Positions 53,966 to 63,066 of a DNA stretch of 64,000 bases are shown here, in pieces (the first letter of the stretch is position 1; each line of letters opens with the position of its first letter). A program made the position numbers and the translations under genes. The stretch covers positions 1,752,173 to 1,816,172 of the forward strand of contig NZ_JASBRG010000007.1 of NCBI RefSeq assembly GCF_029961145.1, in the 5' to 3' direction. This DNA is from Pinibacter soli. Its GTDB lineage: Bacteria > Bacteroidota > Bacteroidia > Chitinophagales > Chitinophagaceae. The notes below the pieces were generated by a model. The model ran no database searches. It saw nothing but the letters and a program-made list of their open reading frames with translations, and was not told the origin of the DNA.

Positions 53966-55267
53966 ATGTCGCAGTTGCAATCGTCGCCTTACATTTTATA
54001 CAGTGATGGAAAGGGAAATATTTTTGAAGACACTTCTTTGTACGTTGTAGGAAGAAGCGGTTGGGATGCATTTGCCGTTCCTGTGGAAGAGTGGATCGAA
54101 TTACCGGAGGGAGGAAATTTATACGAACTTCCGGGGCGTCGCGGTATTGGTATAGATGTAAAAACGGGCGAAATGCGTCTTTGCGAAAAAGGCTGGGCTG
54201 TTGCTGCATTTATTCCGCCGGCACATACTGGTCTTTATATCGCTGCATACGAAACGATGCCGGACGCGCCCACACTGCCGCTGTTTTGTTATACAGCTGC
54301 AGGCTGGCACAACGAAAAATTCTATGTTCCTGCAGTAAGAATTGAAAAAGACATTCGCCAGGAATGTGCCGGTTACGATCAGGGAAAAATCGAGTATGGA
54401 GTGGAGCATATTATGAAGGCTTATCCTCACAACAGATTGATCAAACATCTTGCGGAAAATTGTTGTCAAACTTATCATTGCCCTGCTGCCAGAAATTTCT
54501 TCCTGAGCAGATGGGAATGCCCCGTGCCGTCCTCTCCTGCTTGTAATGCGAATTGCATTGGCTGTATTTCTTTCCAACCTGAAGATGAAACAATCGTTTC
54601 CACGCAGGACCGACTAACATTCAAACCTACTGCAGAAGAGATTGTAGAATTTACCGTCCCACATTTGCAAACAGCTCCTTATCCATTGATCAGCTTTGGA
54701 CAGGGATGTGAAGGCGAACCTTTATTGATGTGGGAAACCATTCGTGAATCAATTATTGAAATCAGAAAACATACGGAACGCGGAAGCATTAACATTAACA
54801 CAAACGGATCTAAACCTAATGCGGTAAGAGCGTTATGTGAAGCAGGTCTGAATAGTATTCGCGTAAGTACAAACTCCGCGAGAGAACATATCTACACACC
54901 ATACTACCGCCCTAATAACTACAAGTTTGAAGATATTATTGAGAGCCTGAAAGTAGTGCGCAGTTTTGGTGGCTGGACGTCCATCAATTACTTTGTTTTT
55001 CCCGGCATGACCGACAGTGTGGAAGAATATGAAGCGCTCCGCAAACTTATCATCGATACTGATCTCAGTATGATCCAGTGGCGCAATTTCAACATTGACC
55101 CTGATTGGTACATGGGTAAGATCGGAGTTCATGAAACAGGTGAAATACTGGGCGTAAAACAGCTAATGGAGCTGATTCACGAAGAATTTCCTAAAGTAAA
55201 ATTCGGCTACTTTAATCCTTCAATGGAAAGAATTAAAGGAAATTATGAAGCTGATTTTGCACATTAA
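53966..55267 (+). CDS. radical SAM protein of unknown substrate
   Basis: From ATG at 53966 (MSQLQSSPYILYSDGKGNIF; 27 longer codons rejected): an N-terminal domain of about 180 residues unique to this family, with a CCQTYHC group (166-172); then the radical SAM cluster motif CNANCIGC (C193, C197, C200), a glycine-rich SAM segment (ISFGQGCEGEPLLMWETIRE), and the barrel with SININTNGSKPNAVRALCEA and STNSAREHIYTPYYRPNNY. 433 residues. The extra Cys residues might bind a second cluster. No peptide substrate gene is adjacent. Strongly built, but function unknown. Confidence 0.87.
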   Translation: MSQLQSSPYILYSDGKGNIFEDTSLYVVGRSGWDAFAVPVEEWIELPEGGNLYELPGRRGIGIDVKTGEMRLCEKGWAVAAFIPPAHTGLYIAAYETMPDAPTLPLFCYTAAGWHNEKFYVPAVRIEKDIRQECAGYDQGKIEYGVEHIMKAYPHNRLIKHLAENCCQTYHCPAARNFFLSRWECPVPSSPACNANCIGCISFQPEDETIVSTQDRLTFKPTAEEIVEFTVPHLQTAPYPLISFGQGCEGEPLLMWETIRESIIEIRKHTERGSININTNGSKPNAVRALCEAGLNSIRVSTNSAREHIYTPYYRPNNYKFEDIIESLKVVRSFGGWTSINYFVFPGMTDSVEEYEALRKLIIDTDLSMIQWRNFNIDPDWYMGKIGVHETGEILGVKQLMELIHEEFPKVKFGYFNPSMERIKGNYEADFAH

Positions 55268-55447
55268 CAAATAACTGAATATTGAATAACTGAGTACTTA
55301 GGGTTTGAACAGCGCTTTCGAAGCTCAAATACTCTTTTGTTTACCCATAAAAAAGCCAGATCGAGTCAGATCTGGCTTTCTTTTTAATTTGATTAACTAA
55401 AGGAATCAAGCTCTTGAATTCCGTCCTTTAGTTATTCAATTATTAAA
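55265..55447. repeat. intergenic inverted repeat, CTGAATATTGAATAACTG words
   Basis: Arm 1 (55265-55300: AATAACTGAATATTGAATAA) pairs weakly with arm 2 (55421-55447: TTTAGTTATTCAATTATTAA). The loop contains the terminator at 55352-55384. Confidence 0.6.
55352..55384 (+). terminator. intrinsic terminator after the radical SAM gene
   Basis: 11-bp perfect stem (55352-55362 with 55369-55379), six-base loop, followed by CTTTTTAATTT. Confidence 0.85.
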
Positions 55448-55468
55448 AAAGCCCGCATCACTGCGGGC
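55445..55468 (-). terminator. intrinsic terminator after the S74 gene
   Basis: 7-bp G/C-rich stem (55451-55457 with 55462-55468), tetraloop, followed on the minus strand by six T. Confidence 0.8.
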
Positions 55469-55504
55469 CTTGCACAATCTAATCCATATCAGTAACTATC
55501 TAAC

Positions 55505-57502
55505 TTATTTTACTTTTGCTTTGAGTTCGTTTACTTCTTTCAGCAGTTGCTCAAGCATTTTTTGTTGATCATCAACTTTTTTAGTTAACGCTTCATTTTC
55601 TTTTTTCAATTCCTTGATTGCTACCAAAGCAACACCGGCAGGATCTAATGAACTGATGTGCTTATCATCAGTACCTAAGCTAAATGCAGCAAAGAAATCT
55701 TGCGCCATTGGCCCGATGTGGTATTCATTTGTTCCTTTATATTTCCATTTTGTAACATCAAGTGCCATGATCTTAGCAAGCACTTCTGCACCGTTTACTT
55801 TAGAAAAGCTTTCTTTCAGATTTCTATCAGAAGCGTTTGTCCATACACCACCTGTTGTCAGGTAAGCGCCGTTACCGTTAGTATTGCCGTTGCCTACAAC
55901 GAGAGCTCTCGAATTACTGTAAGCACCATTATTTAAAAGAACAGCATTTGTCCCGTTTCCGATAACAACTGTATTATCGCTGCCAACTATGGCTCCATTA
56001 CCTAATGCCATGCCATTTGTCACATTATTAGAAGTAGTCGCTCCATTTCCAACTACAGTGACATTTGTAACGTTGTTAGAAGCAGCTGCTCCATTTCCAA
56101 GTACAGTGACATTTGTAGCATTGTTAGATGCGGATGCTCCATAACCAATCAAAGTGGCAGTTGAAACGTTGTTAGAAACAGATGTTCCATAACCAATTAC
56201 AGTAGAGTTTGAAGCAGAGCCATTAACACTAGCACCGTTACCAATTGCAATAGCGTTATTACCTCCTGCAGAGGCGTTGATGCCTGCAGCAATAGAACCA
56301 GAACCTGCCGCAGAAGCTCCAAAACCCAGTGCAGTTGCCTGGTAAGCAGTTGCTTGGGAATTTGCTCCAAAAGCAGAACCACTTTGTACAGTAGCTGTTG
56401 AATTAGCTCCTATTGCTGTTGTTTGATATTGGCTTGCCGATGCAGCTGCGCCCACAGTTGTTCCTTGTTGGCTGGGGGACACTGCTCTATAACCTATTGC
56501 AATAGATTGATAGCCGGCGATTGCGGATAGACCCACCGCAGATCCATCCATTGCGGCGTAGGTATTTACACCTAAAGCGACTCCTTCTTGTTCGGTTAAA
56601 GCATTGTATCCAACAGCGGTTGAACTTAAAACAGCTAGCGCATTACCGCCGATAGCAGTTCCTTGGGAATTTGCAACTCTCGAACCGGCGCCAATGGCTG
56701 TTGCATATGTACCGCTCCAAGTAGCAACGGAAGCTCCGCTTCCCAAAGATACAGCATAACCGTTCGCTGAATTACCAATAAATCCGGATTGGGTGTTATT
56801 TACCTTAAACACTAAAGAATTGTCGTCTGTTGTTCCTAAAAAATTTGTTGATGATGATGTTCCTGCATTGCCTGTCAAGCTCCAACCGGTTGGAGTTGTT
56901 GTCGTTGCAAAGGAACTCATACCAACTTTTTTTACAATACCGTTGCTGATAGTTAGTACACTGTCATTCGTTGTTGTCGTGCCTGCCTGCACACCATACA
57001 ATGCCAGCGGGTTAGCCGCCCCGCCAACAACTGTAAGCTTGTAACCGGGCGCTATCGTGCCTATCCCGACGTTACCGGTATTCGATATACGCAATCTTTC
57101 AAAATTATTTGTTCTGAAAGCGAGATCTAGGTTATCTGTAGTTCCTACAAAATCTGTATTGATATTGGTTCCGCTATTGCCTTTCAACAACCAGCCGCTG
57201 CCGTTGCCGAAAGCGACCCATCTTGGACTAGCTGAGGTACCAACGTTCATCTCAAGACTATCTACTGTTGTCACGTAGATCAAAAGACCTTTTGCGGGAG
57301 ATGCAATCGCATCTCTTTGTGTTGAGGTCATGCGCGGTAATAAAAAGCCTTTTTTTGCCGTTGCGTTCACACTTACGTCAAGCATGGCACTTGCATCAGC
57401 AGTGGCATTATTGTCATTAATGGCGATGCCTGTTTGTGCATGGGCCTTTCCGACAGATAGTGCAGAGGCTAATACACATGCATAGTAAAACGACTTCCTC
57501 AT
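55505..57502 (-). CDS. YadA-head-like surface protein with S74 (endosialidase-type) chaperone domain
   Basis: Signal peptide ending KAHAQ; about 100 residues of pilin-like start (DVSVNATAKKGFLLPRMTST); then from about 260 to 540 a repetitive region of the trimeric-adhesin head type (AIGYNAL-like units: TAVGYNALTEQEGVALGVNT, SIAIGYRAVS, TTAIGANSTATVQSGSAFGA); then an S74 intramolecular chaperone domain (about 560-630: SDRNLKESFSKVNGAEVLAK, YHIGPMAQDFFAAFSLGTDD) and a C-terminal coiled coil of 35 residues. S74 domains trimerise fibres and may cut themselves off. 665 residues. It is followed by a T9SS-type protein gene 48 bases upstream on the same strand. Confidence 0.9.
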   Translation of the reverse strand: MRKSFYYACVLASALSVGKAHAQTGIAINDNNATADASAMLDVSVNATAKKGFLLPRMTSTQRDAIASPAKGLLIYVTTVDSLEMNVGTSASPRWVAFGNGSGWLLKGNSGTNINTDFVGTTDNLDLAFRTNNFERLRISNTGNVGIGTIAPGYKLTVVGGAANPLALYGVQAGTTTTNDSVLTISNGIVKKVGMSSFATTTTPTGWSLTGNAGTSSSTNFLGTTDDNSLVFKVNNTQSGFIGNSANGYAVSLGSGASVATWSGTYATAIGAGSRVANSQGTAIGGNALAVLSSTAVGYNALTEQEGVALGVNTYAAMDGSAVGLSAIAGYQSIAIGYRAVSPSQQGTTVGAAASASQYQTTAIGANSTATVQSGSAFGANSQATAYQATALGFGASAAGSGSIAAGINASAGGNNAIAIGNGASVNGSASNSTVIGYGTSVSNNVSTATLIGYGASASNNATNVTVLGNGAAASNNVTNVTVVGNGATTSNNVTNGMALGNGAIVGSDNTVVIGNGTNAVLLNNGAYSNSRALVVGNGNTNGNGAYLTTGGVWTNASDRNLKESFSKVNGAEVLAKIMALDVTKWKYKGTNEYHIGPMAQDFFAAFSLGTDDKHISSLDPAGVALVAIKELKKENEALTKKVDDQQKMLEQLLKEVNELKAKVK
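55991..56215 (-). repeat. 48-bp coding tandem repeats in the S74 protein
   Basis: Four to five consecutive 16-residue units of the form GYGASASNNATNVTVL and GNGAAASNNVTNVTVV, coded by 48-bp units that are also very similar at DNA level, unlike the rest of the head region. Recent duplication by slippage is the simplest explanation. Confidence 0.8.
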
Positions 57503-57550
57503 ACGGTGGTATTGTTTGGGTTAGATTATGTGTTTTAAATAGATGTTGGA

Positions 57551-59080
57551 TTACAGAACGTTCACCATTATCGTTTGAACGTTTCCGTTTGCTTTGTTTA
57601 TTATTGATATAAAATATACACCTGCGGCCAAACCTTTTCTACCAATTGAAATCTTCTCTAACACCCCGCTAACACTAACACTTTGCTGAGAAATAGCGCG
57701 GCCACTATTATCCAATACACTTACTACATAATTACCCGGCGCATTTTTAAAGTGTACTGCTATATCTGTTAATGCAGGATTTGGATAGATAGAAATCAAT
57801 CTGCGGGCGTCATTGGTCAATTTCACAGACACTACATTACTGTAAGAAATTTTTCCATCTAAATCCACTTCGCGAATGCGATATAAGATATTTTCTGCGA
57901 TAGCATTTATGTTGTTGTCTACAGCTGCATAGTTTCTTGAAGAGGTGCTGTTTCCTGTGGCATTTACTTTTGCGACGCCTGAATAATTAATACCATCCAC
58001 ACTTTTTTCCACAATAAAATAATTGCTGTTTACTTCTGTAAGTGTCTGCCAGTTAAGTGTCACACTGTTATTATTGCTAAGCGAAGCTGTAAGTTTTAAA
58101 CCCGTTACAAGAAGTGGACTAATTATCGAACTCACAGTTATGGGATAGTATGGATAAAATTTGTTATCGTAGCTAACAACCTGAACTGCGTTATATGCAT
58201 ATGGACCTGTTCCGGTTGTTGCCGACAGAGCGTTTTGAGGGAACCATGTTCTGTCATGATTTCTATCAATGCCCGCAGCGGCATGATTAAAATTTACATC
58301 CTCATTTACAGCGTTCCATTCTGCCTTTGCCAGAAATCCGTCTGATAAAACTGTTACAGGTGTTTCTTTATTTACAATCCATGTTTTCTTAACGAAAGCA
58401 GTGCTTAGATTATATACCTTCAAACCAATAGGATCTCCATTGACCATATTATTATAGCCATAATAAATATCATCCATAACTCGCACGGCAAAGTTGTCAG
58501 CAGTTCCACTATATGCCAAAGACAACGGGGTGTAGCTGCTTAAGTTGGCTGCTGTGCCCACCGGAAAAAGCGCGTAACCGCCAATGTTGCTACGTTTGAG
58601 TAAGCCGTGAGCGGTGGTAACAAAGAACCGGCTAATACTATTGTTATTGACAAATGGTGTAGCTGATGTGTTAGCCAGCCAATAGTTGCCTTCACTGATT
58701 TCTGTGGCACCATTGTTGAACGTGTGTAAGCCCAACACTTTTGCGTTAGATTCAATTCGAATACCGGAACTGTTGTTCTGATTAACGTTACCGAATACAG
58801 TATTATAAATGGAAGTATTAAAAACATTGCTACAACCGCCGCCGGCGAGACAAGTGATTTTTTGTTGAGATGTGCCGATGAAAGAGAAGTTGTTACCCGC
58901 GGTGGAATTTATGTTACCATCGGTTCTTATATCGCCGGCTATGACGCTATAAGAACTGTTTCCTCCTACATAGTAGGCGCCTGAGCCTATCATTAATGAT
59001 GCGTCTTGTGCATGGGCGCTTACAAAATGCAGCAACAGGGCCAGACCACTTACGAGGTAAGTTTTGGTATTGGTTTTCAT
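57551..59080 (-). CDS. T9SS cargo protein with C-terminal type A sorting domain
   Basis: From ATG at 59080: signal peptide (MKTNTKTYLVSGLALLLHFV, cut after SAHAQ), a long all-beta extracellular region of about 330 residues of unknown fold, a fibronectin III-like part (LTWQT-like: SVTLNWQTLTEVNSNYFIVE), and a type IX sorting domain (about 425-509: ISIYPNPALTDIAVHF to GVYFISIINKANGNVQTIMV). 509 residues. Eight longer in-frame codons were rejected. It is upstream of the S74 gene on the same strand; the two may form a surface-protein operon. Function unknown. Confidence 0.88.
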   Translation of the reverse strand: MKTNTKTYLVSGLALLLHFVSAHAQDASLMIGSGAYYVGGNSSYSVIAGDIRTDGNINSTAGNNFSFIGTSQQKITCLAGGGCSNVFNTSIYNTVFGNVNQNNSSGIRIESNAKVLGLHTFNNGATEISEGNYWLANTSATPFVNNNSISRFFVTTAHGLLKRSNIGGYALFPVGTAANLSSYTPLSLAYSGTADNFAVRVMDDIYYGYNNMVNGDPIGLKVYNLSTAFVKKTWIVNKETPVTVLSDGFLAKAEWNAVNEDVNFNHAAAGIDRNHDRTWFPQNALSATTGTGPYAYNAVQVVSYDNKFYPYYPITVSSIISPLLVTGLKLTASLSNNNSVTLNWQTLTEVNSNYFIVEKSVDGINYSGVAKVNATGNSTSSRNYAAVDNNINAIAENILYRIREVDLDGKISYSNVVSVKLTNDARRLISIYPNPALTDIAVHFKNAPGNYVVSVLDNSGRAISQQSVSVSGVLEKISIGRKGLAAGVYFISIINKANGNVQTIMVNVL

Positions 59081-59298
59081 TTTGGTATTTGGTTCGTGGG
59101 TCAATCAGAATAAAATACTAAGGGTTTTTCATTAGCTGCCCTTACTATTTTTTCTTTAGACCATAAAACGTAGAATCTACAACGGAATTGTGCCGGGCAA
59201 AAAATATTTTTCGCTAATATTTAACTCAATTTCAAAACTTTTGCGCTGATCAGGATCAATCCGTGGCAAGAAAATTGAAGTAATATAGTAAAACTACT

Positions 59299-59772
59299 AT
59301 GTTCAGCTCATTTTTGTTGATTGCACTTTTTGCGGCAATTCCATATGGCACCAAGACTAACGTAGTTATACATACGCAGTATGAATACGCCAAAGAAATG
59401 CGCATAACTACTGACTCTTCACTGAATGGAGCCTGGTATCTGATTCCTGTGCTTGCTTCAGACACTGCGGCCGGCAAGCTTCCTTTTCTCGTCATTAACC
59501 TTAAGAAAAAACAATTTAGCGGCAACGATGGATGCAATGATATCTCGGGCACATTTGCAACCGCCGAAGACAAGCTCAGTTTCAGCGATAATATAAAAGG
59601 CACCAAAATCGAATGTAAGGGTTACGACGAGAAAGCTTTTCTACACAATTTCCTTCTGACAAGTAATTATAAAATTGAAGGCAGCACACTGAGCCTGATG
59701 AACGGAAAAACTGTTCTTTCCAAATGGAGCCGGAAGAATATGAGCCAGGTTTTGCAGAAGGAAACGATGTAA
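59299..59772 (+). CDS. META-domain (HslJ-like) exported protein
   Basis: Signal peptide (MFSSFLLIALFAAIPYGTKT) and a META domain (about 40-150) of the HslJ type: SLNGAWYLIPVL, KKKQFSGNDGCNDISGTFAT and KIECKGYDEKAFLHNFLLT. META domains occur in heat-shock and motility-linked exported proteins; no enzyme activity is known. 157 residues. ATG at 59299. Convergent with the next gene. Confidence 0.85.
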   Translation: MFSSFLLIALFAAIPYGTKTNVVIHTQYEYAKEMRITTDSSLNGAWYLIPVLASDTAAGKLPFLVINLKKKQFSGNDGCNDISGTFATAEDKLSFSDNIKGTKIECKGYDEKAFLHNFLLTSNYKIEGSTLSLMNGKTVLSKWSRKNMSQVLQKETM

Positions 59773-59920
59773 ATTAATTAAGAATTAAAAATTAAAAATT
59801 AAGAATTAAGAATTCCTTACCGGCAATTATGCCTTATTACTCTTGAGCATGAAACCAATGTGAAGAAAATAATACCAGTGGCACAAAGCATTCTTAATTC
59901 TTAATTCTTAATTGTTTATC
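59770..59920. repeat. intergenic inverted repeat, AATTAAG-word family
   Basis: Arm 1 (59770-59820: AATTAAGAATTAAAAATTAA and AATTAAGAATTCC) pairs with arm 2 (59888-59920: GCATTCTTAATTCTTAATTC). It spans stop to stop of two convergent genes. Confidence 0.75.
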
Positions 59921-62813
59921 TGCTTATCAAATTAATTGGCAACACAAAATCCCACCTGTTATGACCTGTTCCGCCAAATTTATCATCATCTAACAGATAA
60001 CTATAGCGAATACCGAAACTTACCGGTAACTGATTCCACCATTTTGTATCAAAGAAAATCTCTGTTCCTGTGCTTCTGAAATTTTGATCAAATTTTGAGC
60101 GATTACTATAGAAGTCCTGCGCATTTGTGTAGTCAAAAAACAAATTGGCCCGAACACGCTGAAAGTAAACAATGCTTGCAAAACCCCAATCAGGATAGAA
60201 CAATGGCAAATGATAGTTGACTCCCCATTTATACATCCGGTATAAATTCTCCGCCTGGTAACCTCTGGAAAAAGGAAAGCCATTGGAAAAAGTAAACGGA
60301 TGACGCAACGTATCGTGCCCCTGGAACGCAAGGTTGATTACAAAGCTGTGATTGATGAAAAGGCCCGGCCAGTACAGATTCGCAGACGCAAGAAATTGAT
60401 TGGCTGTATATTTCTGTATCGCTGTTTTGTAATTGAGCGTCAGCGTTTGTGCAAATCGCGGATAGATATTCTGCCTCGCACTTTGTATTTGATTTGAAAA
60501 ACTGATCGTGTTATTCAAATATCCATAGTCAATTGTTCCGATTGAATCTTTGTAGCTTCCCTGAAAATACGAGCTGTTGTAATTGTAAAAACTTCCTATG
60601 CTAAGTCTTGTAATATTTCTTCCTCTACTTAAATTCAGCGGCACACTTAACCCTGCGCTTGCTTCCAATTCGTTCCAATAAATACGGTGATATTTGCCGA
60701 GGCCATTTCTGTCAAACGTATAAGCCACCCCAGCCGATAGATAGGGAAACAAGTCTCCGTAAATGGCATTAAACCCAATTTTCTTATACTTCTCGTTCCG
60801 GTTATAGTCAACATATATCTCCGATTGAAAGGTATTCAGCACATTTTCTCCGAATAATGAATAGTAATAATCAGGATCTTCGAAAGCGGGACGCCAACTG
60901 TGAAAATTAAAGAGCTTATATCCTTTTGAATATTTGTTTTCCGGGTAACTGCTATCTCCCACTTTATCCAGCAGATCGCTTGTTTGTTTATTGCTCAGGG
61001 CATTAACGCCAAAATCATATCTATTCGGTGCATTAAAATCATCTACACTTACCCATGTGACACTTGTCGTAGATGTTTCTTTCAACCGCATCCCTACAGC
61101 GGAGAAGTTTGCCCATGCCATTTTGCCGTTACCGGAAACCAATTGATAGTTGCCTGTAACGCCTTTCAATAAGGGACTTTGAAGCTTGTAAAGCTTCGCG
61201 TCGGGAAGCACAAGTGCAAACAACTCGTCTTTGTCTTTCGCAGAAGCACTGAAGAAAACAGTATCGCCAGTTATTTGCGGGAACCCTATAATGTGCCACG
61301 AAAAAGGAATTAATACTTTGTGCTGGTTGTTGTCAGTGTTGATCATCATCAGAGACATCTCACCCTTACTATCTCTCACAGCAGCAATAACCTCATTGTT
61401 TTTGTAAAACTTTGGATAGGTATAAAACAGTTTATCTTTATTTGGAATTCTTTTTAAAACGTTTCCAGAATCGGCACTGAGGATGTGCAATTCATTTCTT
61501 TGATCAGGAAACACAGCAACGGCAACTATTTGCGAGCCTCCTTCATTTATGTCCGGAGAGAAATATTTTGATCGATGCGTTACTGTGCGCTGGGCACCTG
61601 TGTTTATATCGAGCAACTTAATTTCATTGTAATCCCTGTAACCCCAACGCACATCGGACCTATAGGCTGTGTATACTAGTTTATTATTGCGAATTGAATA
61701 ATAATTGTCCAGCGAAATATCTCTCACCCTCAATTTCTTTTCAACACCATTATTATTGATCACAAAACGTGGTATCTGTTTGTAGCTGCTGCTCATATAC
61801 AACAACCTTCCGTCCGGTAAATAATTAGGAAACTCCTGATCGCCGAGAAAATGCTCTGTTGTAGAAATGCTTGCACCATTTGTCAGTTGCCGCTGCATGA
61901 ACGAAATCGCATCATTCCTGAAAACTTCATAAGATGTTGATGAATATTTTTTTACCGCTAATTGAAATGGATAGAACACACCCTTAAACGATGCGGCATC
62001 GTGTGTAACATTTTTCCAGAAATCATCTCCGTATTTTTCTCTGCCATACGCCGTAAGCATGTAGCCAAGTGCATAATGATCCGGCACAAAATCGCGGAAA
62101 GAACCGTTCCTTAATTTCATCCACGAATAATTCTTTTGCTCCTGCCATAGCGAACGGTAAGCATTGAAAAAGTACGGTAGTCTTCCCCTGCCCTGAAGGC
62201 TCGTTTGTGTTTCATTAAACACGGCGTCGCCCTCCCAGAACCAGTTTGGCACTACGAGGCTATTCGCAAGTTCCTGTCCCTGCTGGCCAAATAAAATGCG
62301 GAAGACCTTCGACAATCCGACATTAAAATTGTTGTATTGCTCCACGTGTCTGAATTCATGTATCGCCAACTGATCCACCCATGGCAAGCTTCCCAGCTCA
62401 AAACTATTTTGCGAAGGTGTCATATAAAACTCGCTTCGATATGGCCCAAGCTGAACAAAGGCGTTTGAAATCAAAGATTGATTTTGCAAAACAATACTCA
62501 CTGGCTTATATCGGTCGCCTATTGTTTTCGCAATTGATGGCTGAAAACAAGCCACAACATTTGCCACACGTTGCGCGACGCTGTCGAGACCTACCGGATA
62601 AATAACACGGGCAGTTTTATTATTTACCTGCCGCCACTGCATTGAAGAAGGATTGCCACCAAAAACCTGGGCCAGAAGGTTATTTGCAATCAACAAGAGT
62701 AGAACGGCGTTCAATATGAGAATCTTCTTAAATTTCTTGGGACGAACAGTAGAACAGTGAGCGACCTTTGTTGCGTCCGCCGAAGGCGGATCAACAGTAG
62801 TAATGCTATTCAT
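59916..62813 (-). CDS. HExxH metallopeptidase-like, beta-propeller and outer-membrane barrel fusion
   Basis: From ATG at 62813 (965 residues): a 30-residue N terminus, a signal-type hydrophobic segment (ILILNAVLLLLIANNLLAQ), a peptidase-like domain (about 55-280) with AIHEFRHVEQYN (HExxH at about 152) and a Glu in WFWEGDAVF (about 194); a TolB/PD40-like beta propeller (about 320-640: FPNYLPDGRLLYMSSSYKQI, KYFSPDINEGGSQIVAVAVF); and a C-terminal 16-strand-type barrel (about 690-965, ending WDFVLPINLISR). Forty longer in-frame codons were rejected. The N-terminal 30 residues contain a CCGCC/GGCGG palindrome that may be a repeat insertion. Function unknown; probably surface proteolysis or assembly. 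Confidence 0.85.
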   Translation of the reverse strand: MNSITTVDPPSADATKVAHCSTVRPKKFKKILILNAVLLLLIANNLLAQVFGGNPSSMQWRQVNNKTARVIYPVGLDSVAQRVANVVACFQPSIAKTIGDRYKPVSIVLQNQSLISNAFVQLGPYRSEFYMTPSQNSFELGSLPWVDQLAIHEFRHVEQYNNFNVGLSKVFRILFGQQGQELANSLVVPNWFWEGDAVFNETQTSLQGRGRLPYFFNAYRSLWQEQKNYSWMKLRNGSFRDFVPDHYALGYMLTAYGREKYGDDFWKNVTHDAASFKGVFYPFQLAVKKYSSTSYEVFRNDAISFMQRQLTNGASISTTEHFLGDQEFPNYLPDGRLLYMSSSYKQIPRFVINNNGVEKKLRVRDISLDNYYSIRNNKLVYTAYRSDVRWGYRDYNEIKLLDINTGAQRTVTHRSKYFSPDINEGGSQIVAVAVFPDQRNELHILSADSGNVLKRIPNKDKLFYTYPKFYKNNEVIAAVRDSKGEMSLMMINTDNNQHKVLIPFSWHIIGFPQITGDTVFFSASAKDKDELFALVLPDAKLYKLQSPLLKGVTGNYQLVSGNGKMAWANFSAVGMRLKETSTTSVTWVSVDDFNAPNRYDFGVNALSNKQTSDLLDKVGDSSYPENKYSKGYKLFNFHSWRPAFEDPDYYYSLFGENVLNTFQSEIYVDYNRNEKYKKIGFNAIYGDLFPYLSAGVAYTFDRNGLGKYHRIYWNELEASAGLSVPLNLSRGRNITRLSIGSFYNYNSSYFQGSYKDSIGTIDYGYLNNTISFSNQIQSARQNIYPRFAQTLTLNYKTAIQKYTANQFLASANLYWPGLFINHSFVINLAFQGHDTLRHPFTFSNGFPFSRGYQAENLYRMYKWGVNYHLPLFYPDWGFASIVYFQRVRANLFFDYTNAQDFYSNRSKFDQNFRSTGTEIFFDTKWWNQLPVSFGIRYSYLLDDDKFGGTGHNRWDFVLPINLISR
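62776..62790. repeat. TCCGCC/GGCGGA palindrome inside the N terminus of the HExxH gene
   Basis: 6-bp stem with GAA loop, coding for the DPPSADA part of the protein. Similar palindromes occur at 20513-20532. It may be a small dispersed element or the trace of a start-codon shift. Confidence 0.4.
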
Positions 62814-62907
62814 CGATGTGTTATAATTCTTTGTCAACCTACTATCAATTTGGGTTACAAAATAGGGATTGACATTGAATAACATGCAATTGAAGCATAG
62901 AAAATGT

Positions 62908-63043
62908 GAGAATTTGAAAATTTGAAAATTCATTCTGAGCGGCTTATCACTTTTAGAGCAAATACTCCCAATACCCCGGAGTAAATAAAAAAAATTCGAA
63001 GGCTCACCAAAGCATTTTCAAATTTTCAAATTTTCAAATTGAC
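62908..63043. repeat. intergenic inverted repeat, TTTGAAAA family
   Basis: Arm 1 (62908-62932: GAATTTGAAAATTTGAAAAT) and arm 2 (63012-63043: GCATTTTCAAATTTTCAAAT). The loop is about 80 bases. It lies between divergent genes. Confidence 0.75.
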
Positions 63044-63066
63044 AGCTAACATTGTAATTTGCATAC

